Below, in pieces: positions 1 to 7,200 of a DNA stretch of 8,690 bases; the first letter of the stretch is position 1; each line of letters begins with the position of its first letter. Under the pieces are notes generated by a model. It was not told where the DNA came from. It was given only the letters and a program-made list of their open reading frames with translations, and searched no databases. This DNA comes from Opitutia bacterium UBA7374 (GTDB lineage: Bacteria; Verrucomicrobiota; Verrucomicrobiia; Opitutales; Coraliomargaritaceae). The translations under genes were made by a program, and so were the position numbers. The stretch is from the NCBI GenBank assembly GCA_002469895.1, contig DKOA01000030.1:1-8690 (forward strand), in the 5' to 3' direction.

Positions 1-638
1 AGCCAAGGTCGGAGCCTGCGGAGCGCGGCATCCGCATCGTTGTCTTCTCTATCAGAAAGGGTCTCTTCGGCAAAGGCCGCTACTCGTGCCTTGAACGATT
101 CAAAGGCGGCTTTGTCGTATCCATTGCTCTTAAATGCTTCTTCTAGGTTTATTCTTTTTGAGAACTCATCGTCCACTACTTGATAGCTAATGACAGATTT
201 GTTCTGGTTACTTTTGTCCTTAGGTAGGGCGATGGATAAAAATGAATCGTATGTTTTATTTGTGTTAAACTTAATAATTCCATCACCCATAGGTTTAACA
301 GATAAGATTTCATATCCACTGTAATTACTGAAGATTCCTTTCAGTAGATCGGTTGCATCTTCAAGATTTTCAGACTCTGATCCCATCATAAAGGAAACTA
401 AAGTGTCTTCATCAAATCCATACATTACTGTTCCTTTAATCTCATCGACTGAAACTTTTTCTACTAGTAAATCAGAAGTTTCTTCCTCAAAACCAAAAGG
501 CTCCGCATTTGGCCTAGTACCCTGCAGTTCCTCTCGTGACATCCCTAGACGGATGTCTTTGTATTCTTTAAGAAAATACTGCCCGTATAGTATTCCAGAA
601 TAGATTAGTGAGATTGCTATTATAATACGTATCTGCAT
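1..638 (-). CDS. Exported protein of unknown function, C-terminally cut by window edge
   Basis: This frame is open from an ATG at 638 to the left edge, giving about 212 residues without a stop. The N terminus (MQIRIIIAISLIYSGILYGQ) looks like a signal peptide, with likely cleavage after the LYG segment, so the product is probably periplasmic or surface exposed. Just after it, around residues 26-45, comes a stretch of the type 'DIRLGMSREELQGTRPNAE'. It resembles the start of small BamE/SmpA- or BLIP-like domains (a 'G-M-S/T-xx-E-hydrophobic' turn), but this is a weak motif-level resemblance. The rest is acidic and mixed alpha/beta in appearance, with no catalytic motif I recognise. No convincing Shine-Dalgarno site precedes the ATG. 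It is the last visible gene of the minus-strand cluster, and its first 71 bp overlap the possible small gene at 568-882. The region is AT-rich like its neighbours. The function is unknown. Confidence 0.72.
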   Translation of the reverse strand, partial: MQIRIIIAISLIYSGILYGQYFLKEYKDIRLGMSREELQGTRPNAEPFGFEEETSDLLVEKVSVDEIKGTVMYGFDEDTLVSFMMGSESENLEDATDLLKGIFSNYSGYEILSVKPMGDGIIKFNTNKTYDSFLSIALPKDKSNQNKSVISYQVVDDEFSKRINLEEAFKSNGYDKAAFESFKARVAAFAEETLSDREDNDADAALRRLRPW

Positions 639-882
639 TGACTGGATGGTTGTAAAAGCCCCGATCCGTTTTGGTTACTTGTATTGTCCAATACGATAAG
701 ATTTTCCGAGTCTTAGTTTTCTGTCTTGCGATAGTAAAACATACCCATAAACGCCTACTGATTATCATAAATAGTATCCTTAGGAATTCCGAAAACATTT
801 CCATTTCTATCCATTCATGGGGTTCTAAATGACCAAGCAACTCAATATGGGCACTTCTAATTAACCACAAAGGTAATGACAT
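568..882 (-). CDS. Possible small hypothetical protein (104 aa)
   Basis: This ATG-started frame lies 45 bp downstream of the 157-aa exported protein gene. A GAGG sequence sits just before the ATG, although the spacing of about 2-3 bases is short. The N-terminal two thirds look protein-like: an 'EPHEWIEMEMFSEFLR' segment, then a hydrophobic/aromatic stretch (ILFMIISRRLWVCFTIA), then a basic patch (RQKTKTRK). This could be a short membrane-associated protein. The last 23 codons overlap, in another frame, the start and signal peptide of the next gene (ATG at 638). That is an unusually long overlap, and it means either this frame is spurious, it has been extended by loss of an earlier stop, or the downstream gene starts later. 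No family was recognised. The argument for a real gene is its position in an otherwise tightly packed same-strand cluster. The argument against is the 71-bp overlap and the lack of any motif. Confidence 0.35.
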   Translation of the reverse strand: MSLPLWLIRSAHIELLGHLEPHEWIEMEMFSEFLRILFMIISRRLWVCFTIARQKTKTRKILSYWTIQVTKTDRGFYNHPVNADTYYNSNLTNLFWNTIRAVFS

Positions 883-927
883 GACCTCATTTTCCGTTCC
901 GTTGGTCGGAGAAGCGCTTTAACTAAG

Positions 928-1401
928 TTATCGTTGCTTCAATTTTTCTACGGTCAAACTGACGATATCTTCAATAGGCAGTCCTTTAAAGTCAATTTCT
1001 TCGTATGGCCAAACTGACCAGTCATAATACTGACTAATCCATAAACCATCCTGAAAGCTTCCAAGTAATATTACGGTAGAACCAAACCATTCTCGTCTTT
1101 CTATCTGACTTATAAATTCGCTCTTGCTTGGCTTAACGATTTTTCCGCCTGGAAGGAAGCTCCAAGCCAACTTTGACTCGCTATTTATCAACGCTTTAGA
1201 GGAAACTACAACGTCTCCTTTAAGTGTTTTACTTACGAGGAAATAGATGTTGTCAAATTTATCGACTTCAAATGTCCCAACTAAAATATCGTTAGATTGT
1301 GCAATATGATCCTCAATAGAAGGCACGCCGATGCTACTAAATGCGATTGAGGGCATAAACGCACAGCACAATAGCAGTATTATATGTATTTCTCTAGTCA
1401 T
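928..1401 (-). CDS. Small exported protein of unknown function, coupled to the upstream metallopeptidase-like gene
   Basis: The product is 157 residues. I chose the ATG at 1401 because it gives a clean signal peptide (MTREIHIILLLCCAFMPSIA, then FSS). A longer frame back to 1551 is only the overlap with the upstream gene in another frame. The start overlaps the upstream stop by 8 bp (ATG within the last codons before TAG), which points to translational coupling. The mature part begins with 'SIEDHIAQSNDILVGTFEV', continues through 'IYFLVSKTLKGD', and ends in a Trp/Tyr-rich segment and a basic LKQR tail. The pattern 'sdi-hydrophobic-vGtf ... f-V-kvLKGd' resembles the opening strands of bacterial NTR/TIMP-like OB-fold domains, but the mature protein has no cysteines, so this is only a suggestion. 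The tight linkage suggests it acts with or on the secreted protein encoded upstream, possibly as inhibitor, immunity protein or chaperone. This role is inferred from position only. Confidence 0.78.
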   Translation of the reverse strand: MTREIHIILLLCCAFMPSIAFSSIGVPSIEDHIAQSNDILVGTFEVDKFDNIYFLVSKTLKGDVVVSSKALINSESKLAWSFLPGGKIVKPSKSEFISQIERREWFGSTVILLGSFQDGLWISQYYDWSVWPYEEIDFKGLPIEDIVSLTVEKLKQR

Positions 1402-3988
1402 TCCATTTGTCTTTCGTTTTGTGATTTTTTCCAGAATCGGCCCAGTCGTTTCTAGCGTTTTTATGCTCAGAATAATTATTATCTGTTGCATTGATAGCTT
1501 CGCTTTCAATTGGATGGGGTCCGCTATTTGGAGATGGCAGAGGCCAAGCATTCGGCCACTGAGGGTATGAGGGGTGGTCTAGATTTATATCATCGCCATT
1601 GCCTGGCTCGAACCGAGGCATTGCTTTTGCGTTATCTATAATTGAATCGTTGTCATCATCTACCCCTGAAACGCCCCACTCTCCGTCGGATCCCTCAGAC
1701 CAATGGTTGTGGATTGGTTGATTCCAAGACCAGCCATACTGAAAAGAATCTCCAGAGGATAACAGCGCGTCCGCTCGCGCGATTTGATCAACATGCTCGG
1801 CCTCATGGATGACGGTACCAATAAAGTTATCAACGCCACTTAGCAGGATTCCAACACCATAGGAGCGGCCACTAGACACAACATTATCGTACATGACGAT
1901 CTCTGTCTTATCCTTTGAGTCTAAATAAGACCAGTCAAACAAGGCAGTCACTTTACCATATAAATAAGCATGAGCACCGCCATATTTTAGATTGTGGCCT
2001 TGAGCTTCAGGTAGCTGACTCCAGTAATAAAACCAGTTTGGAGTTACTCCAGAACCCTTGTCAGGGTGATTTGAAGCACCACGAGAAAAGAATACCTCGA
2101 TCTCGGATTCCTCGACAATATTCCCGTCGAACAGAACCTGAACCTTTTTTTTGCCAAAGTCACTGTTGTTTGCAGGCAGTCCCGTAAAAGTTGCAGTGGC
2201 TACGAGATAATTACCTGATACCGAAGCCTTTCCTCCCAGGTTAGCTGCATCCCAAGTTGGCGCTTGTCCCACATCTTCAATGGTGAAGGTGACTTTATCT
2301 TTGATCGCATTCAGAACCGTGCTGCCGCCGCCAACTTCAGCCTTAAACTGTATTGTCAGAACTCCATCTGCTGCGGTGGAAAATGTAAATTCATTGGCTC
2401 CATTTGGAACGCTCCCCGTTCCATTGCCTCCATCAATCGGTTTTGATACTGGATCGTTGTCTTTGTTTCCCGCAGGAGAGATTAAGTCCACCTTATACAC
2501 CGTAAAATTCACTGAATCAGTAGCATACCAGTTGCCGCTGAGGCCGGCTTGCAGGGTGACTTTTTCGCCGCCGAGAGAATCGCTGACCGAGAGTCCCTGT
2601 AGGTAGACGGTGGTTTCGGTTTCGCTGGTGAACTCGGTCTGTTCGGAAACCACCGCCTCTGTCCGGTCGGCGTCCTTATAGATCCGGTAGCGACCACCGG
2701 AGTCGAACTTCAGGCGGTAGTGTTCCATCTCATAGTGCGAGCATCTCCTAAGCTGTAATTGAGTGACGGGGGCGACGTCCTCACCGTCGATTTCACGCTT
2801 CAGGGCAACATAGCCGCCCGATGAGTCGTAATCCTTGTCCTCCAGTTCTTCCTTTAGTCGGCCACTGGCGGGATGCAGAATATCCAGATCCACCCAGTAA
2901 GGCAGCTCCACGTGGCCATATGTGTACTTGCAGCCTCGCCGACCGGTGGGCAAGGCGATCGGTGCGCCGTCGATGGTTAATTGCCGACCGTCCCAGTGGG
3001 CGACTTCGTAGATTGTTTCGGTGTTCTCTGTCGGTTGTGTCCAGCTCTGGCGTCCCATATCTACCAATAGATGTTCGTCATGCTCGATAAGGAAAGTCAT
3101 GGGCGAGCCAACGCAGTTAAGGATCTGGTAAAAACCGCTCTCTTTTACGACTTCAAAATTAACACCGCGAAGATACTCTTCAGTGAGAGAACAATTAAAA
3201 GTACGCCATTCCCAGCCCTTTGTGTCGATTTTCCATTCATTGCGATCGCGCTGACTTCCACAGTCAGATAACAAGTTGTAGAACAAGTGGCCCGATGTGC
3301 GGGCCTGTCCGGTTTGGTGCCTGTAGGAATAGAGTGGGCTAGATTCTTGGATATATGTTTCGCAGCCATGATGCAGGACTTTTTGCTCCACATACACCGA
3401 TAGGGTAAAGCGATCTGCCTCCTCCGTATGCGGGTCGTCTCCCAACCTATATTCATTTACGTTATTTATGCCATCCCTATCGTCGTCTATGAGGGCATCC
3501 GAGGGATCCTGAGGATCCAGCCCGTAAATGACTTCAAAATCGCTAGGGATAAAATCCCCGTCGCGGTCGTCGGGGGATTGCTCAAAGGCATCGAGGCCCC
3601 GGTTCAGTTCCTCCAGAGCCGTCACCCTGTCCCCGTCATAATCGATTTGTAGTCGTGGGCTGTCCTGATCGACCCGGAGGAGCCGGTAGAAGCCGGTATC
3701 CGTCGGCATCGGCATGGGGGTCTTCCTCGGGGTGCCGTCGCCCTTAACTCCATAGCCGGCTCGCCAGTCGGTCCCGGTAAGATCATCCAGAGAGGAACGG
3801 CCCTCCAGGAGATAGTATCGATCCGTCTGACTGGCTTCAAAGGACAGGTTTACCTCATCATTGACGGCATCGTGTTCGATCTGCAGCGCGGGCTTGGTCT
3901 CTGCGGCGGAGTTGTTGGGATAGGAGGTAGCGCCGAGTACCAACAGACCCCACCCTGCCAGTGGCAGGATTGGGTTGTGGATGGGCAT
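1394..3988 (-). CDS. Large secreted multidomain protein with C-terminal HExxH zinc-metallopeptidase signature
   Basis: The product is 864 aa counting from the ATG at 3988. The frame is open to a TTG at 4027, but the ATG gives a proper signal peptide (MPIHNPILPLAGWGLLVLGA...). Order of parts: signal peptide at about 1-30; beta-rich Verrucomicrobia-style segment at about 35-115; Asp-rich calcium-binding, thrombospondin-type-3/EF-like repeats at about 117-180 (DDRDGDF and DDDRDGINNVNEY); a region at 209-416 holding all six cysteines (209, 243, 266, 292, 353, 416); Ig-like beta segments at about 495-640, ending in an unusual PNWFYYW motif near 650; then a zincin-like end with GTVIHEAEHVDQI (His728, Glu729, His732). 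A third zinc ligand could be Glu828 or Glu830 in PIESEAIN. A further Asp repeat (DDDNDSIID, 776-785) lies between them, and the tail contains DWADSGKNHK. The likely role is an extracellular zinc metallopeptidase or surface effector; the substrate is unknown. No strong ribosome binding site is visible. GC content falls markedly from the 5' to the 3' end of the gene. It heads the minus-strand cluster. Confidence 0.88.
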   Translation of the reverse strand: MPIHNPILPLAGWGLLVLGATSYPNNSAAETKPALQIEHDAVNDEVNLSFEASQTDRYYLLEGRSSLDDLTGTDWRAGYGVKGDGTPRKTPMPMPTDTGFYRLLRVDQDSPRLQIDYDGDRVTALEELNRGLDAFEQSPDDRDGDFIPSDFEVIYGLDPQDPSDALIDDDRDGINNVNEYRLGDDPHTEEADRFTLSVYVEQKVLHHGCETYIQESSPLYSYRHQTGQARTSGHLFYNLLSDCGSQRDRNEWKIDTKGWEWRTFNCSLTEEYLRGVNFEVVKESGFYQILNCVGSPMTFLIEHDEHLLVDMGRQSWTQPTENTETIYEVAHWDGRQLTIDGAPIALPTGRRGCKYTYGHVELPYWVDLDILHPASGRLKEELEDKDYDSSGGYVALKREIDGEDVAPVTQLQLRRCSHYEMEHYRLKFDSGGRYRIYKDADRTEAVVSEQTEFTSETETTVYLQGLSVSDSLGGEKVTLQAGLSGNWYATDSVNFTVYKVDLISPAGNKDNDPVSKPIDGGNGTGSVPNGANEFTFSTAADGVLTIQFKAEVGGGSTVLNAIKDKVTFTIEDVGQAPTWDAANLGGKASVSGNYLVATATFTGLPANNSDFGKKKVQVLFDGNIVEESEIEVFFSRGASNHPDKGSGVTPNWFYYWSQLPEAQGHNLKYGGAHAYLYGKVTALFDWSYLDSKDKTEIVMYDNVVSSGRSYGVGILLSGVDNFIGTVIHEAEHVDQIARADALLSSGDSFQYGWSWNQPIHNHWSEGSDGEWGVSGVDDDNDSIIDNAKAMPRFEPGNGDDINLDHPSYPQWPNAWPLPSPNSGPHPIESEAINATDNNYSEHKNARNDWADSGKNHKTKDKWND

Positions 3989-4057
3989 TGTTGGCACAAA
4001 GTACCCAATCCAAGACAAACTTGGCAAGTAGATAGTTTAACTCACTTACATATAAGC

Positions 4058-4084
4058 CTTATAATCTACCCTTCCGAATTGCAA
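4058..4084 (-). promoter_or_regulatory. Candidate promoter for the minus-strand secreted-protein operon
   Basis: Read on the minus strand, a TTGCAA element (4079-4084) is followed 15 bases later by TATAAG (4058-4063), about 70 bases upstream of the ATG at 3988. The spacing is short and the boxes are imperfect, so this is a weak sigma-70-like candidate. Its -35 part lies inside the PEP-CTERM relic, so if it is real the relic sequence has been co-opted. Confidence 0.22.
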
Positions 4085-4155
4085 AATAGCGCCTCGATCA
4101 CTTTTCGGCTCTATGTCTGGAACCGTTCCGGGAGCACGGGAGCGACTTACTTCCG
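4074..4155 (+). pseudogene. Relic of a PEP-CTERM protein gene (internal fragment)
   Basis: These 82 bases match 7898-7979 inside the intact PEP-CTERM gene with 7 mismatches and no gaps by hand alignment (about 91%). Translated, the relic reads NSASITFRLYVWNRSGSTGATYFR, split here as NSASITFRLYVW and NRSGSTGATYFR, against NIASITFRLYGW and NSSGSTGATYFR in the intact gene. Weaker similarity seems to continue a few tens of bases on both sides, with small indels. The start, signal peptide and PEP-CTERM anchor are all missing, so it cannot encode a functional protein. The relic is in frame with the PilX-like gene downstream, which is why that reading frame appears open far upstream of its real start. 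Confidence 0.75.
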
Positions 4156-4197
4156 TTTTCAAAGGGAAATAGATAGGACCACAAAAAACACTTATTT

Positions 4198-4211
4198 AAA
4201 TAACGTTATTT
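4198..4211. promoter_or_regulatory. Perfect 14-bp palindrome, possible operator
   Basis: AAATAACGTTATTT is its own reverse complement. It sits in the AT-rich divergent intergenic region, about 70 bases upstream of the PilX-like start at 4280 and about 210 bases upstream of the opposite gene. Its position suits a repressor or activator site for the plus-strand genes. AT-rich palindromes also arise by chance, so this is a candidate only. Confidence 0.28.
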
Positions 4212-4239
4212 TTTACTTGCCAGATACCCCCCAGCATCA

Positions 4240-4258
4240 GTTAGGTTGTATAACTAAC
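4240..4258 (+). promoter_or_regulatory. Short inverted repeat upstream of the PilX-like gene
   Basis: GTTAG (4240-4244) and CTAAC (4254-4258) form an inverted repeat around a 9-base spacer that contains TATAA. The start codon follows 22 bases after it, through a T-rich stretch. It could be a small operator over a promoter, or a weak hairpin in the 5' leader. I see no clear -35 box at the right distance and no Shine-Dalgarno site before 4280. Confidence 0.2.
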
Positions 4259-4279
4259 GTTTTTTTAAATAGTTATTAT

Positions 4280-7200
4280 ATGATCCAGAATCGACCTGTG
4301 CTTGAAGAGAAAAAAAACGCAGGCTGCACACTGATCCTTTCTGTCTTACTGGCAGGCCTGCAAATGGCACTTATACTGAGTTTTCACACTTTTCTTTCTG
4401 TAGAAGTCAAACGGGCAGAAACAGTACGAAGAGATCTCCAAGTTCGTGAGGCAGCCAGGCTTTCTCTCTATATAGCCATAGGCGAGGTACAGCGACTAAC
4501 CGGACCGGATCAACGGATCACTTCCAGCGCTGAAATACTGGGGAACCAGGTCATAGCCGGAGCAAAGGGCTGGACCGGGGTCTGGAATACGATCGACCCG
4601 CTGGCGGCCCCTCAATGGTTGGTCTCCGGCAATCAACCCGATCCACGGACATCGGTCCGACCGCTAATTAAAATGCTAGACGGGTATGACCACCATGGAG
4701 ATGGAGATTGGACGGGGCGTGCAGACGTCTTGCCGATAGAAGTACCTTTAGTTGTTCTACCCGGCGAGTGTGAGCTACAATTTGCCTGGTTTGTATTGGA
4801 TGAGGGGACCAAGGCGGCACTCCGACCGATGGCAGGCATGCTCGAAGAAAAGAGCGATTCAAAAGGGAGCGGCTATCTGGACTATAATGCAAATACCCTG
4901 CATGCAGCCCGTTTCCGGCAGGCTCCGGGCTTTGCTTTCCCCCTCCTCTACGGACCTTCAGAGCGTTCCTTCGCGCTAAAGATACAGTCCGCAGAATCAA
5001 TTGATCAACTCGGCATCCTGGCAGAGCGCTTATCTGAAGAAGAAAAAGCCCGTGTCCTGTCAGAGTTCCACAACTCGGTCTGCTTGCAGAACCGCTTTGT
5101 TTTTTCCAATCCGCTGGACGGCGGGTTGAAGAAGGACCTGAGCTTTTGCAAGACCCTGCCGCTCGACGAATTGTCGGACGACACTCTGCGTACGATCTAT
5201 GAGGACCCCGATGATCTTCTTCGGGCGGATACCGCACGTATAATCCAACACCGGTCGAATCCCTCTGCGACGACACAAACTAGGTCGAACCAAAGGATGC
5301 TACTATCCGCTGATACGGCAGAAGAGGCTGCCAAGCAGTTTCAAAACTTCTCGCTCGCCCCGATAGTGACAGAACTCGAATTGGTTCTGGCCCTCACAGC
5401 AAGTCCACTAAGCGGACTTAAAAAGATGCAGAGTGGACCAAACCATGAGCTGCGTCTGGCACATCAACTGACCATTGAGTTATGGAATCCCTACACGGTT
5501 CCCTTCCTCCTCGGAGAAAAACTGGCAGGCGAACAGCCCGGCTACTCTGATATGCGTTTCGTCATCCGGCATTTACCAAACTACCAGTTGGCCAAGAGTA
5601 CTGACGGGGCAGTTCTATCATCGGGTAATTTACCCGAGATTAACCTAGTCTGGAGCCGTGATTCCGGGATTCAACGTTACCGGAAGCGGCTGCGTCCGGG
5701 CATGGTCTACCGAAAGAGTCTTCCCGCAGCAACCGCGCGGAATGTGCGGACTTACCCAGTCGATCAGCTCTCCATCAATGAACAAGATGCACTGACCGGT
5801 ACATTTCTTTTCACTAACAATAGGCCACTAGAGATCGAGCTCTATGGCATCGACTCAAGCGGAACAGAAAAGTCTTTTTTCAAAGCCGCAATTCAAGGCT
5901 ATCACGACTTTATCAGAGAATATACGGCAGCTCGAAATAACGAACCCGGACGGCTCCTCTATAAAGGAAAATTAAGACCCTCTCTTTTTAGGAACAACCG
6001 AAACGCTTTTGCTTTTCGACTGTGCCTGCTTGATCGGCAAAACACGGAAGATGGGAGCGAGCATTTCAGCCGTCTTCTTTCCCACTACGACCCAAGAAAG
6101 ACCCTTCTTGAAGTCGACCTGCAAACGCACGATCCGAAGAATCTCTGGTCTTGTGAACCACCCTTGCCTTACGAATTTACAGTCGATGGAAGGAATGATC
6201 AACCATCTCACTACAAGGCAGATACCGCTTTCTCTTCGGGTGACGTCTTTCACCACAATGAATCAAGCAGCATCGGGGGTCGGAAGGACCGTGTGGCCCG
6301 AGCCTTCGATTTTCCCATCGGCGAAGTCATTGATCTGGGGATCTTTCGCACGCTCTCTTATCGCGACTATCCGGCAAACGCCATTGGCAACCCCCACGGT
6401 GGCTTATTAAATCGGCTCTACGACCGCTACTTTTTCTCTACCCTGCCGGCCGATGAGGAAACCGAATGGAATGATGCCCGACCGCTGGCCAACGCGCGCA
6501 TTCGATCGTTTAAAAATATCTCACATCTCGAGAGCATCGATACCTCGGAAAAGCTCCTGCTTGCCAACGGATTCAATCTTAATTCAGCTGTGCCCCGGGC
6601 ATGGGAAAAAGTCCTTTCAGGACGATTTTTCCCGATAGGCACACTGCAGATTAAATTTGAAGAACCCAACGGGAAACCGGATTGGCAGAAATTGACTGTA
6701 CCGGTTCGACACGCGGTGGCCAATTTCCCTCAGACCACATTGTTCAATCAGTCTGAATCAGCATCGGGTGATGGCTATCATCTGGCGCTCCGCAATTTGA
6801 CGGAGAACTATTCCGATCGATTCAACATCGATCAATTCTCATTGAGCAGCGATCGCCAACACCCGGCGCTCCGGCAAAGTATCCGCGAACTGACGATGGT
6901 TGAAGTCAAAGACTTGGCAGATGCGGTGATCCAGGCTCTACAGAAATTTGTACAGGAAAACGAGCGTCCTCCCTTCAGTCTCTCCGAATACCTGAACGCG
7001 GGGATTTTACAGCAGGCTATTGACGCAACTCCCTCGCTCAACCTGCGCACCAATGGCTACGACCACATACCTCGGCACGGAGCAGCGAGCATTACCCAAG
7101 CTACCTTGATGAACACCCTCGGCCCACTGGCTTTTGTTCGATCAGATACTTTTACAATCCGAGCCTATGCCCGTGCAAAAGATCCCCACTACAAAGGAAT

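Noticed and set aside
403..603. 66-aa plus-strand open frame, Ser-rich
   Set aside because: It is antisense to the exported protein at 1-638, which has a clear signal peptide and continuous coding.
1402..1551. Longer version of the 157-aa exported protein starting at 1551
   Set aside because: The extra 50 residues overlap the upstream gene in another frame and would bury the signal peptide inside the protein.
3989..4027. TTG start at 4027 for the secreted metallopeptidase-like protein
   Set aside because: The ATG at 3988 yields a better signal peptide, and no ribosome binding site supports the TTG.
3872..4279. Upstream extension of the PilX-like reading frame to an ATG at 3872
   Set aside because: The extension is antisense to the signal-peptide region of the divergent secreted-protein gene and then crosses the PEP-CTERM relic. 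The ATG at 4280 gives a proper leader and membrane helix.
4668..5276. 202-aa minus-strand open frame
   Set aside because: It lies antisense inside the PilX-like gene, is Arg/Ser/Pro-rich as shadow frames of GC-rich genes are, and has no motif.
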